Source: Chryseobacterium indologenes (GTDB lineage Bacteria > Bacteroidota > Bacteroidia > Flavobacteriales > Weeksellaceae). Taken from it: a DNA stretch of 64,000 nucleotides. Location: contig CP065590.1 of assembly GCA_016025055.1 (NCBI GenBank), forward strand, positions 3,782,001 to 3,846,000, read 5' to 3'. The notes beneath the pieces were generated by a model, which saw only the letters and a program-made list of their open reading frames with translations, did not search any database and was not told the DNA's origin. The position numbers were made by a program, and so were the translations under genes. Below, piece after piece: positions 1 to 11,523 of the stretch (position 1 is its first letter; the number at the start of each line of letters is the position of its first letter).

Positions 1-1
1 A

Positions 2-1810
2 ACTTATTCCAATACCGCAGTAGTATTGTTGGATGAAAACCTGCTGCCTGCCAGTCTGGATGTGATGCATGGGGTGGAAAATTTAAATATCACAATGGGA
101 TTCCCATTGAAAAACCTCTCTTTTTCCAATGCCGTAAAGCGATTGTTTTACTTACAGAAACAACTGGAAAAAAACAAGTCATCGTACTACTACAGAGATG
201 TTTTTCCTATTCTGGAAGAGCTTCCGAAATCTGCTGAAGATGAGCTCATCATTAATAATTTTAAAACCAAAGTAGAGGAGAGGAATATTGTGTATATCTC
301 TAAAAAACTTCTGCAAGAACTGCTGGGTGATCTGTCGTATTTCAGACTTCTGCAGAAAGCAGAGAATACCGGTATCTATCTGGATGTACTCATCACATTT
401 TGCCAGGACGTAAAATGGCTTGAAATAGACGATATCCAATACGAGAATATATCTCACTTTGAGAATGCTTTCAGGATTATTAAAAATCAGCTTACACCAT
501 ACAATATTGACATCAGAATGGAGACCTTGGAAATTCTGATCAATCAGCATATTAATTCCGAAAGTATAGATTTTCAGGGTGAACCCTTGCGGGGCTTACA
601 GATTATGGGATTGCTTGAAACACGTCTGCTGAATTTTGAAAATGTGATTCTGCTTTCCGTGAATGAAGGAAAGCTGCCGTTAGGAAACTCACAAAACACA
701 TATATACCTTTTGATATCCGGAGATTTTTTGATCTGCATACCTTTCTTGAAAATGACAGCATTTACGCCTATCACTTTTACAGGCTCATCCAGGATGCGA
801 AGAATGTCCATTTGTTGTATAATGCTTTAAGCTCAGGAGTGAATACCGGAGAAAAAAGCAGGTTTGTTACCCAGATTGAAATGGAGAGTTCTCATGAAAT
901 CGAACATCTGATTATTGAAAATTCATCTGAGCCGATTGTAAGTAAACCTATCGAAATTTCCAAAACAAAAATTGTACAGGAGAGGCTTCTGAAATGGAAA
1001 GAGAAAGTGTCTGCTTCCCACCTTACCAGTTACCTCTATAATCCTATCGATTTTTACCTGTCAAAGATTCTGAACACTTCCGAGACGGATGAAATAGAAG
1101 AGGAACTTTCAGTAAAGAACTATGGAAATCTTGTTCATTATACCCTTCAAGAAGTGTATGAGGTGATTAAAGGTAAAGTTTTAAAAGAAAGTGATTTAAG
1201 AGATCTGATTAAAGCGATAGATCAATATGTAGATATTGCTATTGAAAAGCTTAAGCATCAACCGGAGTTTTATGAAAAAGGGATGAACTACATCCATAAA
1301 GCGATTGCTAAAAAAGTGATTGAAAATGTCCTTAATCACGATCTGGAATTGGTGAAACAGGGAAATAAACTCGAGATTATCGATATAGAAAGAAGGTTCG
1401 AAAATATTGATTTTTATCTTGGAGAAAATGATAAAGTATCTTTTCTGGGATTTATCGACCGGATAGATAAGCTCAACGGAACCTTAAGGATTATTGATTA
1501 TAAAACGGCCAGGATCAAAAACCTCAATGTAAAAATTGATGATGATAATGTAGAAGAATACTTTCATAACGGTGAAAGAAAACAGGCTCTTCAGCTTTGT
1601 ATTTATCATTATGTAGTACAACATCTACCGGAATTCTGGGGCTTTCCGATTGAAACGGGAATATGGAGTTTCGCGGATGCCAGAAAGGGAATGGTTCCCC
1701 TGCAGTTTGATAAAGGAGACATCAATGATGCAATGAGGTCTGTAAAAAGCCTTATTCTTGAGATTCTAAATCCTGAGATCAATTTTGTGGAAACAATCAA
1801 ATCATATTAA
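2..1810 (+). CDS. PD-(D/E)XK nuclease family protein, AddB/RecB-like (5' end outside window)
   Basis: The frame is open from base 2 to the stop at 1810, so the true start lies upstream; the TTG at 26 is not a credible start. The C-terminal part shows a RecB-type nuclease: a GNLVH motif near 1129-1143, then FIDRID and IDYKT (the D...DYK catalytic core) near 1450-1506, and a QALQLCIYHY helix near 1582-1611. The N-terminal half resembles the inactive helicase-like region of AddB-type proteins. By family knowledge these proteins process DNA ends in recombinational repair. No partner helicase is visible because the upstream sequence is missing. The nuclease assignment is firm; the AddB role is inferred. 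Confidence 0.85.
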   Translation, partial: TYSNTAVVLLDENLLPASLDVMHGVENLNITMGFPLKNLSFSNAVKRLFYLQKQLEKNKSSYYYRDVFPILEELPKSAEDELIINNFKTKVEERNIVYISKKLLQELLGDLSYFRLLQKAENTGIYLDVLITFCQDVKWLEIDDIQYENISHFENAFRIIKNQLTPYNIDIRMETLEILINQHINSESIDFQGEPLRGLQIMGLLETRLLNFENVILLSVNEGKLPLGNSQNTYIPFDIRRFFDLHTFLENDSIYAYHFYRLIQDAKNVHLLYNALSSGVNTGEKSRFVTQIEMESSHEIEHLIIENSSEPIVSKPIEISKTKIVQERLLKWKEKVSASHLTSYLYNPIDFYLSKILNTSETDEIEEELSVKNYGNLVHYTLQEVYEVIKGKVLKESDLRDLIKAIDQYVDIAIEKLKHQPEFYEKGMNYIHKAIAKKVIENVLNHDLELVKQGNKLEIIDIERRFENIDFYLGENDKVSFLGFIDRIDKLNGTLRIIDYKTARIKNLNVKIDDDNVEEYFHNGERKQALQLCIYHYVVQHLPEFWGFPIETGIWSFADARKGMVPLQFDKGDINDAMRSVKSLILEILNPEINFVETIKSY

Positions 1811-1986
1811 AATTATTCATACCCTATCCGTATTCATACTTTTTGTCAATATTCCAAGTGGGTAACCAGGTGTGGCTTTTATTAACTTCTTCCGGCAGCA
1901 GGAAAATAAAATGCGTTTTTTCTTGATTATTAAGGCATAATCGTATATTTACTGTAAAATTTTTACTTTATAAACTGGCTTGCCTC

Positions 1987-4349
1987 ATGAAAAAGCTTCT
2001 GATCTTCTTAGCTATAGTTTTCTCTTTTACCATCCAATCTCAGCAAAGAAACGATTCCCTGACTATCGCACTCCAAAATGTGACCAAAGACACCAAGTTT
2101 GGCCTTGCGTTGAGTGGAGGGGGTGCCAAAGGCTTTGCGCATATCGGTATTTTAAAAATGATTGATTCCCTGGGAATTAAGGTAGATTATATCACCGGAA
2201 CAAGTATGGGGGGAATATTAGGGGGATTGTATGCTATGGGATATAATGCCGATCAGCTTAAACAAACAGTTTATAAAGTTGACTGGAACAGGATTCTCAG
2301 TAATAAAGTTCCTTACAGCAAAGTCAATATCAGTGAAAAAGACGAGTATGACAAATATATTCTGGAATTTCCCGTCGTAAAGGGAATACCAACGCTTCCC
2401 AGTTCTTACATCGAGGGACAATATATGGGAGAGGTGTTGAACACGCTTACCTTTAATGCAAAACATATCAATGATTTCAGTAAGCTACGTATTCCTGTTG
2501 AGCTCACCTCTTCCGATATTGAAAACGGTGGATTGATTATGCAGAAAAAGGCTCTTTACCGCTGGCGATCCGTGCTACATTAGCAATACCGGCAGCCTTT
2601 GCTCCTGTTTATATCGATGGAAAACTCCTGGTAGACGGAGGGTTAGATCGGAACTTTCCGGCCCATGAAGTGCAGCAGATGGGTGCCGATTTTGTGATCG
2701 GAGGCTACACCGGTTTCAGACTTTTTACCAAGAAGGAGATGGAAAATCCAATGAAAATGATTTACCAGACCCATGCCATCCGCTCTGTGGAGGATTTTAA
2801 ACATCAAAAAGCTTTATCAGACATTATGGTGGATTTTGTAGACCCTCTGGGGGATATTACAACGAAAGATTTTGCCAAATACAGAAGAATCATCAAGATC
2901 GGAGAACAAGAGGCAAAGAAACACCTTCCTGAGTTCATAGCGTTGGCTGAAGCCCAGCGTAAATTGGGAATTACCTACGATCATACAATGATTGAAGAAG
3001 TAAAGCTACCCACTACAAAATTTACCTTTAATGAAGAAGATGGAAGCCCTATCAAAGATGCTGCTGAAGTTGAGGTGATCAAAGGGCAACTGGAACTTGT
3101 GGAAGGGAAGTATTATGATGTGAAAACTGTAAATGCAGCCATTGACAGAGTATTCGGGATGCGCCAGTATGAAAAAGTATATTATACGTACACCAACGTC
3201 AATGATGAGCTTACCATGAATATTTTTGTGAAAAGAGCAAAAAAAGGAGCCTTTAAACTTGCCCTTCACTATGATACGGAACAATCTGTCGGGATTATTG
3301 TCAACTATACCTACAGGAATATTTTGCTGAACAGATCCAGATTTTTGGCAACGGTGGATATTTCGGAGCGTTTTAAAGCAAGAGTTGCATACCAGCAGTT
3401 CTTAGGCACCGGAGACCGTTGGTGGTTTGATATTGAAGCAAAAATGATTCACCTGAAGAGTAATGACTTAACATTTAGATTTCTCGATGTCAACGGAGAA
3501 GACGGCAGTGCCAGATTTCCCAACCACATCTACCGAAATATAACAGGGAAAATTGCATTGAATTATAACATTAATCCTAATGCTTTCCTTTCTCTCGGAA
3601 CAGAATTCAGTGTTGAGAGGATGTATAGTTTACTGGATAAGGTAGATCAGGCAAAATCAGATACTTACAACAAAAAGCTTTATAATCACAGTAATTTCAA
3701 TACGTTTTTAAAATTTGAACAGAATAATCTGAACAAAAGATATTTTTCGTCCAGAGGAAATCATCTTCAGGTAAGTACAAGGTTTTATTACGGAGATCAG
3801 TATCAATTGTATGATCTGGAAAAAGTACAGCCTCAGTTATATCCGATCCTGAATCCTAAAGATCCGGATTATTATCAACCTAAACACCTGGTTTCATTTA
3901 CGCTTAATGAAAATTATGCTCATCCGATAACCAGAAGGCTGGCTGCAAAAATCAACCTGTTTCTGGGGGCCAATTTCGGTTCCGGGAAAGACGAAACACC
4001 TTACCTGTTTTTGAATCAGAAATATAATCTTGGCGGAAGCGAATATAACTATGATTTACTAAATCCGGAGTTTAACGGGCTTCGTCAAAAAGAGCTTCCT
4101 GTAACCTCTGTCGCTAAAGCAGGAGTGTCTTTCCAATACAGAATTATGAAAAGGCTTTATCTTACCCCTTCTTTGCAGTATAGTGTAGTAAGTGATGACC
4201 TTTCCCCGTTTAAAAATAACTTTAATATCTTGGGGTATGGTGCTAATCTGGGGTATGAATCTTTATTAGGACCTATCAGCATGAATATATCCCGGAATGA
4301 TTTCCTTAACTTCTGGAGGATATATTTTAGTGTCGGATTTAAATTTTAA
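1987..4349 (+). pseudogene. Patatin-like phospholipase with C-terminal outer-membrane barrel, frameshifted
   Basis: The first segment (1987-2583) has a signal peptide (residues 1-19), the patatin glycine-rich oxyanion loop GGGAKG (44-49) and the nucleophile motif GTSMG with Ser73. It stops early. The second frame continues from about 2550 with GSLPLAIRATLAIPAAF and then VDGG, which holds the catalytic Asp of the Ser-Asp dyad. It goes on through a POTRA-like stretch and a beta-rich BamA-like domain ending in aromatic YFSVGFKF. The break lies in the A5 run at 2545-2549; one extra A restores a continuous protein of about 787 residues. This is the architecture of surface-routed patatins (PlpD-like). 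It is probably intact in the organism; real inactivation cannot be excluded. Confidence 0.85.
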
Positions 4350-4571
4350 CCAAGAAGGGAAGTTTAAAGCAGGAAGTTTTAAAAGATAAGCAAAGGATGG
4401 ATGATAGTGTCAGTTACAGGAAGATTAATTCGGAAACAGGTCTGGAGTAGGAAAGCCGGAAAAAGGGAAGTCTTTCAAAGTAGGAGAATATCTTAATTGA
4501 AATAATGAGTAAAAATGACTTCCCGATGTTTTTTTTCTGATAGCGACTGCCGGCCTCCAGCCCATGTTCAT

Positions 4572-5708
4572 TTATTTCCTGGGAATTTCCGGTCGTGGCA
4601 TTTTATAATAGCTTCCGGACATACTTTTTAAAAATGCGACAATGGCATCCGTTTCCTGCTCATTCAGGTGTAAAGGTTTCATCAGCGGATCGGTTACCGG
4701 AAAGTTGGGATCCGCCTTTTTTTCTTCAGGAGCAGGATTGATCATCTGCATGCCGCTGTTGTACAAATTGACAATACCATGCATATCATCCATCAACCCG
4801 TTGTGCATCCATGGTGCGGTATACATAAGGTCTCTGAGAGAAGGGGTTTTGAATTTCCCGACATCCTTAGAGTTTTTTGTTATATGATACAATCCAAGGT
4901 CTTCATATTCACGCTTATAATAGGTAAGTCCGATATTGTGGAAGGATTCATCGCTAAGATACTTCCCGTAATGGCAATTCATACATCTTGCTTTGGTACG
5001 GAATAAGTGCATCCCATAAATTTCTTTGTCACTCATTGCTTTATAATCTCCTCCGATAAATTTATCCAGCTTGCTGGGCTGGCTTCGAATAGTTCTTTGA
5101 AAGGTAGCTAATGCACTGGCGATTTTGTCGAATGTAATCTTATTGGTGTGGTACACGTCTTTAAAAAGCTGTCTGTATTCCTTAATTTTTGACAGTTTTC
5201 CGCCTAGCTTTTCCGGTTTCATATTCATTTCATTGTGGGCAGAGATCGGGCCTATTAGCTGTTCTTCAAGGGTTTTGGATCTGCCGTCCCAGAAGAATGA
5301 TTTTCTTTCTGCGATATTGTAAAGAGACTGTGTATTTCTTTTCCCCTGCAGATGGTCATTTCCCAAAGCAACTTCCTGTCCGTCACTCCAGCCCAGTTCA
5401 GGATTATGGCAACTGCTACAGGAAATCTGACTTGATGAGGATAATTTAGGGTCAAAAAACAGCTTTTTTCCCAGCATTACTTCAGGAAGCTCCTGGGTAT
5501 CATAGTAATTGGAGTCCCAATCTATAGCTTCAAATTCTTTCCAGCTGATACCGGAGTCTATTGAAGGTTCAGGCCAGTATTTTATTGGCTTTTTATACTG
5601 TTCCACTACTTCTCCATAATCAACACTGTATTTTTGTATGGTGTGTTGCATGAAAAAAAGACTGATGACTCCGAGTAGTAATAGTAATTTAAGATCTGAA
5701 AATTTCAT
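4572..5708 (-). CDS. Di-haem cytochrome c peroxidase (MauG/CcpA family)
   Basis: A 378-residue protein with an N-terminal hydrophobic export segment (residues 7-20) and two c-type haem sites, CSSCH (97-101) and CMNCH (242-246), in the usual spacing of bacterial di-haem peroxidases. Such enzymes reduce hydrogen peroxide, or in MauG-like members oxidise a protein substrate, in the periplasm. It is the last gene of a minus-strand series; its ATG is 10 bases past the stop of the DUF6850 barrel gene, so co-transcription with that gene, the DUF4876 lipoprotein and the TonB receptor is likely. That context suggests redox handling of an imported metal or haem compound, which is inference. Confidence 0.9.
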   Translation of the reverse strand: MKFSDLKLLLLLGVISLFFMQHTIQKYSVDYGEVVEQYKKPIKYWPEPSIDSGISWKEFEAIDWDSNYYDTQELPEVMLGKKLFFDPKLSSSSQISCSSCHNPELGWSDGQEVALGNDHLQGKRNTQSLYNIAERKSFFWDGRSKTLEEQLIGPISAHNEMNMKPEKLGGKLSKIKEYRQLFKDVYHTNKITFDKIASALATFQRTIRSQPSKLDKFIGGDYKAMSDKEIYGMHLFRTKARCMNCHYGKYLSDESFHNIGLTYYKREYEDLGLYHITKNSKDVGKFKTPSLRDLMYTAPWMHNGLMDDMHGIVNLYNSGMQMINPAPEEKKADPNFPVTDPLMKPLHLNEQETDAIVAFLKSMSGSYYKMPRPEIPRK

Positions 5709-5718
5709 GTTTTTTAAT

Positions 5719-7230
5719 TTAAAAAATGCCTCCTATGGTGGCTGAAAACAGCATATTACTGCTATTGTTAAAGTTGCTGTACATCATTTTTCCTCCTACA
5801 TACGCATTCTTTATAACCGGAAAGTTGAAATGAAAATTAATGTCAAGCTTAGCCTGCCAAAAGTCTGATGACTGATAGTGATAATTTTCCTGCAGCATCT
5901 GATTAATGGATGCTTTACCGGAATTATTAAAAACCGCATTTTTCTTATATACATCCGTTACAGAAACACCAAGAGAAACCGAAAGAGCAAGATTGCTGTC
6001 AAAGGTCTTCAGCCATTGGTAGTCTGCGCCATACATAAGTTTATTGAGGGCAATACTTGAATACGGATTGTTGTACTTTTCATTTTCCCGTATAAAGCCT
6101 ACAAAAGGCAATAAAGATGATTTTACATGAGCGTTTTCCATCTGGAGAAGTCCTTTAAAAATCCCGTTCGTTATCTGGTGGTTGTATCTTTCTACAGAGC
6201 CTATCCGGATATAATTCCTTGAATTTTCATTTAAAAAAGATTCTCGGTTCCCTTTCTTTCAGTATGGCTTCCATCCAGAAAAAGGCCCCAGGATATCTTA
6301 TTTTGCTTAAAAAATTTTCCTGCTGAAAAAGTAAGCTGCTGTTCATTAATTTTTGACGCATTCAGATCCGCATACTCGGTAAGAAGTTTGTCGAGACTGA
6401 ATTTTCTGATTCCGGCTGAAAGATACCAGTTTCTGTTTTCGGCTTCAAATAACTGGAGCTCAGCTCCGTATGACCAGCCTTCATAATAGGCCTGCCGAAG
6501 CTTTCCGGAAAGCAATTCATTATAATTGCCCAATCCGCTCATATTGTATATCATCGGGAAGCCTTGATTGCTGACAAAGCTCAGGTAGTGCTTCTGCGTA
6601 TATTTTTCTGCATTCAGGGAAGCTCCGACCTTAAATTTTTGAAACACCAAAGCATTGGCTCCCAAAGCTAGGGAGAAACTGGCCGTTGTATTTTTAGGCC
6701 TTGGATCCACATCACGATAGCTTAGACTCGCCTTGTAGTTCCCGGTAATCCCAACGGTGAAAGAGTGTAATGCCTTTGAATATCCTCCTGAAAATATATA
6801 ATTCTCAAACCTAAGATCACCTCCCACACTGTCTGCGGCTACGTAAGGGTAGATGAGGTCATAATCGGCATTCTCATTCCATATTACCCTTTTATTTTTA
6901 CCTTGAGAATAGGATGCATGACCCCAAACTACTGTTTCAGGATTTAGAATTTGCAGGGTACGGGCCTCCGCACCCCACAAATTACTTCCTTTTCCTTTTT
7001 GCTGAATCTCGTTAGGCGTATCATTATTTTTTTGAAAACAGGCTGAATGTGGTGATACTGTATTTTCTGGCTCCCAGAGTGTTGGAGGGATTTACCGTAA
7101 CCTTATCTTTAAACAGCCGTTCGCAGCTATATTCCTCATGTACTTTCTCAATGATGCCGTCATTGATCTGTGCATGAAGGGATGAGGTTATGAATGACAA
7201 AAGAGCAGAGACGGGTAGGAAATATTTCAT
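5719..7230 (-). pseudogene. DUF6850-type outer-membrane beta-barrel protein, two frameshifts
   Basis: Three consecutive frames together give one secreted barrel protein of about 500 residues. The first (7024-7230) has a signal peptide ending near SLHAQ. The middle (about 6234-7020) carries alternating beta-strand sequence. The last (5719 to about 6230) ends in aromatic GGIF, as outer-membrane barrels do. The first break is a T7 run at 7027-7033 (one base too many); the second is an A6 run at 6233-6238 (one base too few). With both corrected the joins read FSKNNDTPNEIQ and NLFLNENSRNYIRIG. The start codon directly follows the stop of the DUF4876 gene. I assign the family from memory of such loci, not from a search. 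Confidence 0.7.
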
Positions 7231-8451
7231 TTAATTGAATAATGAAGGTTTTACACCATGCTCAAAATCTACTGTAGAATTATGGGTGTCTTTTAAGATG
7301 TTTTTGCCTTCTGCTGTTTTTCCGATCACTTTTCTGCGGACAGCTTTTCCAAAACGGTTTTTATCGCCGTCAAAAGAAGCCACGGAAGTCCAGCCCATAT
7401 CCAGGGAAGGAGAGGTTACCAGCCATTGAAAAGAATCCTGTACGCTTAGGTTGACAGCGTCAGTGATCCATTCATTGGGAATTTTAACCGCAGTTCCGTC
7501 CATAGGATAGACATCACCTCCAAATGTAAGATTGTAAGTATAAGTGTATGTATTCTGGCTGATCAACGCCTCATTGGTCATTCCCTGAGGCATGCGGGCC
7601 AAAGCGTAGGCGTAATATCCCTGCGTATGAATGACCATTTTTTCAAAGACATTCATCATTTTTGGAACTAAAGGATTGTCGATATCATCAGAATCTTCCT
7701 TGAATATCTGGAAATCAGCCTGTGAAAGGTTGATGGACGACGGATTGAATTCTTTATGGTTGATCGCATCTTCAGCAATGATAATAGATTCTCCCGGTTT
7801 TACCGGATATGTCTGTCCCGTTCCCGGAATTTTGATGATTGCCCCGGCAGAAAAGGTAGTCGTCATAATATTGGGGCTGTAATCCTGTTTCTCATTCGTC
7901 ATAAAACTTGATTGAATCAACAACATTCCGTCAGCGTATAAAATCTGATCTGTATTATTGGTAATTTTAAAGTATTGATCACCGAAGTACATAGCTCCCT
8001 GCGGTGTTTTTGTTCCTGTAAAAAATACTTCTTCCAGGATCAGATCCCCACTTCCCGCTTTCAATGAAATAGCCACGGTCTTAGTTTGTTCATTACCATT
8101 GACAACGACACCGGTCTGCAGACCTCCCACTTTACCTTCAATGGTTCCCGAATCATCAGAATATACAATGCTTCCTTCCACTGAAATGGTATAAGTTCCC
8201 GTAGGAAGAACAGTTTTCAATACATTGGTATTGGTAAGTTCCCGGCTGGTACTAAACCCGCTGTTCAGTTCTTTAAAGCTGATCTTAAGGTGCTTATATT
8301 CTTTAACCTGAATATTGTCGGGAGTCAGTTTAAATTCCAGTTGCAGGGTGGTTTGTGCCTGAGATTCCGGTGCGTCGGAATCAGATGAACATGCTGCAAG
8401 ACTGACGACAGCACACAATACTAATAGTGTTCTTAATAAATGTTTTAACAT
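7231..8451 (-). CDS. DUF4876 family lipoprotein
   Basis: A 406-residue protein with a lipoprotein signal: a hydrophobic stretch then LAAC, with the lipidated Cys at 21. The mature part is beta-rich and begins with an Ig-like section (about residues 35-130), followed by a longer domain resembling DUF4876. No catalytic motif is seen. It lies between the TonB receptor and the DUF6850 barrel, 20 bases downstream of the receptor stop, and the barrel start abuts its stop. This arrangement suggests a surface or periplasmic lipoprotein partner of the receptor, analogous in position to SusD-like or HmuY-like binding proteins. The function is not known to me. Confidence 0.75.
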   Translation of the reverse strand: MLKHLLRTLLVLCAVVSLAACSSDSDAPESQAQTTLQLEFKLTPDNIQVKEYKHLKISFKELNSGFSTSRELTNTNVLKTVLPTGTYTISVEGSIVYSDDSGTIEGKVGGLQTGVVVNGNEQTKTVAISLKAGSGDLILEEVFFTGTKTPQGAMYFGDQYFKITNNTDQILYADGMLLIQSSFMTNEKQDYSPNIMTTTFSAGAIIKIPGTGQTYPVKPGESIIIAEDAINHKEFNPSSINLSQADFQIFKEDSDDIDNPLVPKMMNVFEKMVIHTQGYYAYALARMPQGMTNEALISQNTYTYTYNLTFGGDVYPMDGTAVKIPNEWITDAVNLSVQDSFQWLVTSPSLDMGWTSVASFDGDKNRFGKAVRRKVIGKTAEGKNILKDTHNSTVDFEHGVKPSLFN

Positions 8452-8471
8452 AACGTATAAAATTTAAATTG

Positions 8472-11266
8472 TTATAAATTGAAATTGATTTCCATCCCGA
8501 AATAAGGATCATGAGCGCCCTTCCTGTTGATGGTAAACCCATTGATATTGTAAGGCGCATAGTAACTGAACAGCCTGTTTGCGAACATTGAAATTACAAC
8601 TGCTTTATTCCGGAAGCTTTTTGTTACCTTGAGGTTAAGATTCATTTCCATAGGTCTTCTCGAGGCATTGTACAGATCATTATTCTGAGCGATGATCAAT
8701 CTTTCAAGAAGAGTTCCCTTCGCGGTCTCAGGATGGAAAGGATAAATATTACCGTTGGGATCCACATAATGACTCGGTACACCGCTCATGGGATCGAGTT
8801 TTCTCATAGAATACCACGAAAACTGAAAAGAGGAAGAAAAAATCAGGTCCAGCTTTGGGATGTAAGTGTCCAGCATCAGATTGGTATTCAGAACTTCGTT
8901 TACAGAGTTGGGTTCCATTCCATCATACAGCCCGAGATAAGGATAAGGTTTTCCGTTGATAGATATATCATGACCTCTGTATACGGGAAGGCTATTTCCG
9001 TACCGGGTTTTGAACCATGCTCCGTTCAGGGTAAAACGGGTATTGATTTTCGGAATTCTGTTTGAAGAATACTGAAATTCTATTCCTTCCTTATCAATGG
9101 TACTGCCGTTTCGTTGAGCAGAATAGATGAAGTTTTCGTTAATATTCTGATAGGGAAGTGCATCGACATCCGGCGGAGAAGTTATGCTGCCATGATCAAG
9201 CCCTGATGTATCGTATTTTTTGTACTGATACACCGCATATTCGTTCATGGAACGGAATGCATTGTTCATATTTTCCTTAAAAACAGTGACTGACAACTGA
9301 TGTAATCCCAGGTTGAAATCTAATCTTGCTTCAAATTTTTCATTCACGGCAGGTTCTATTTCAGGATTCTGTGGGTTGTAGATCATCGTTTTATAATTGA
9401 CTCTTCTGTAATTGGGATTGTCATGAAAATAATTAAGTTGCTGAACATCTTTGTAAATAAGTTCAGGATATAAAAGATTGAGGTCAGGGAATAAACTTTG
9501 TTTACCATAACCAAGGGTCAGTGCAAGTTGTGACTTTTGATTCAGAAGGGTAAATGAAGGAAGGTTCCATTGAAGATTGACCCGCGGATCTGCATACACT
9601 TTTCCATGCATTTTGAAATAGGAAGGGATATTCATCATAGAATTACCCCGTAGTCCGAGAGCTAATGTAAGCGTATGCTTTCCTATATCTGCAGCGCTTA
9701 TGGTCTCGAGGAAGGCCGCTCCAGTACTGTAAGCGGGAATATCACGATATGCTCTTGGCCTGAACGTAGATTTGGGGTCAATAGGTTTGTAGATGTCAAA
9801 TAATTGCCCTTGTCCCCAGTTTTTACTCAGTTGCCAGTCAAACCCTGTATTGATCTCTGTTTTTACTGATGTAACGGTAAACCGGAAGGTATTGATCATT
9901 TTAACGAACAGATCCAAAGGTTTTCCATCCACGATATAATCAGAAATATAGCGTGCTTCCGGATAATAGCCGTCATATTCTCCTTCCGTTCTTGATAAAG
10001 GGAAAGCAGTGGCATTTTCCAGCTGGATGAATTTCGTCTGTTTTATTTTATCCAACCTTTGATTGATGGTAGCCTGAACTTCCGTTGATCTGTAAAATGA
10101 AGGCTCATTTTTGGTGTAGGTGAAAAGGTTGGAAAGACTGAAGAGGTGATTATTGACTTCATATGAATTGAGCTCTGACAAATCTATATCGGGATCAGAT
10201 TTTGATCCGTCCAGAGAACCTGTGTAGCTAAGATTGGCTTGCCATCTGGAATTTCCATGATCATGTTTCTTTTCTTTAACCAAAGCAAAATTTGTTGTGA
10301 TTCTCTTGTAATTTTCCAATCGGTCCCTTGGATCAGATTTAGCATTTAAATAATCAATGCCGAGGTTGATTTTCAGGTCTTTATCTTTATTTTCAAAACC
10401 CTTGTTTACTGCAAAAAGTTTACTGTAACCATCTGCTTTAAATCTTGCATTCCATCTGGTTTGTCCTGATTTATTGGTGATCTTCACAATTCCCGAAGTA
10501 AGATTTCCGTACCTTACAGAAGGAATTCCTCGAAGAATTTCTACTTTTTCGATCTGATCCGTTGAAATACTGCGCATATCTACACCGCTTGTGATGTTCA
10601 ATCTCCTTTTTAAACCGGTATTGGTCTTATCTGTAAAATCATAGGTATATTGAAGGTTGGCTCCCGAATTTAAAGGCGCACCGTCAACCAGAAAGGTCGT
10701 TCCCATGGCAGACGTATTGTAATCGCTGCCGGGATTTCCTGTTTCCCGAAGGCTTATTTTATTGACCTGATTCATGACTGGGTCTGTGGATCTTCCACCC
10801 GGTAACAATTCCAGAAGGTCAGTGAAACTGGAAGGCTGTAAATGCTGCATCGCACGTTGACTGATAACAGATGATGAGGTCAATCCTTTGCTTTCTTTTG
10901 CCGTAATAATCACTTCTTCAATATTATTCACATTCTCCTTAAGGGAAAACTTAAAAGTATCAGGTTGGGTAACCTGTATCTTTCCGGAATATTGAACATT
11001 ACCTTTTTACGTATTTCTATGGCATATTCTCCCGGACTAAGATGTACTGCTGCAAACCCTTTTTCATTGGAAAGGATCGAATACTTCTTCTTGCCGGACG
11101 AAAGAAAGATTTCATAATCTTTAAGGGGGCCGGAGTGGGAATCCTGTACTTCAATGAAAACAGATACGGATCTTTCCTGAGAATTAACGGTCGTCAGTGC
11201 AATAAAGAAAAATAAAAAAGTAAAAAATTGAGATCTGGAGGGAAGGTATTGAGCATGGTCTGCCAT
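8472..11266 (-). pseudogene. TonB-dependent outer-membrane receptor, one frameshift
   Basis: The 5' frame (from 11266) encodes a signal peptide ending near VNSQ and a carboxypeptidase-regulatory-like beta domain. The remainder (8472 to about 11000) holds the plug domain, with EEVIITAKESKG near its start and VDGAPLNSG, and a long barrel ending in MEINFNL. The break is in the T5 run at 11004-11008; one more base joins the parts as RKKGNVQYSGKIQVTQPDTF, giving about 930 residues. Receptors of this class import metal complexes, haem, vitamins or oligosaccharides using TonB-ExbB-ExbD energy. There is no SusD-like partner, but a DUF4876 lipoprotein, a barrel protein and a di-haem peroxidase follow. 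The substrate is unknown; iron or another metal is my guess. Confidence 0.85.
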
Positions 11267-11284
11267 CGTGCATTATTCTTTCGG

Positions 11285-11292
11285 CAAAATTA
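11285..11292 (-). promoter_or_regulatory. -7 promoter element for the TonB receptor locus
   Basis: The minus strand reads TAATTTTG, matching the Bacteroidota -7 consensus TAnnTTTG, with its last base 18 bases before the receptor ATG. No clear -33 TTG was found at the usual distance. Confidence 0.5.
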
Positions 11293-11523
11293 GGAGCCCT
11301 GGGAATAGATATCTAATTTTATTTAGAATAATTTAAAATAGTTGATAAAAATCAGTTTAAATCTGTGTATCAAGATTGAAATATTAAATGGTGTGAAGCA
11401 GTTTTAATGTTTGTAAAATGTTCGTTATCAATGGTTTTTTTTGCCTTTCTTTGTTTTGGTTGTCGATTTATTTCCAATTTAATTTTTTAGAGTTATTTTG
11501 TGGAGCAAACCCGTAACAAAAAA

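Noticed and set aside
2545-2549. Phase variation by slippage as the cause of the frame breaks
   Set aside because: Runs are short (4-7), occur in housekeeping-type genes too, and have no surface-gene bias; sequence error explains all with fewer assumptions.
5125-5455. Several open frames opposite or across the peroxidase gene
   Set aside because: They are shadows of a gene with clear haem motifs; no similarity to known proteins.
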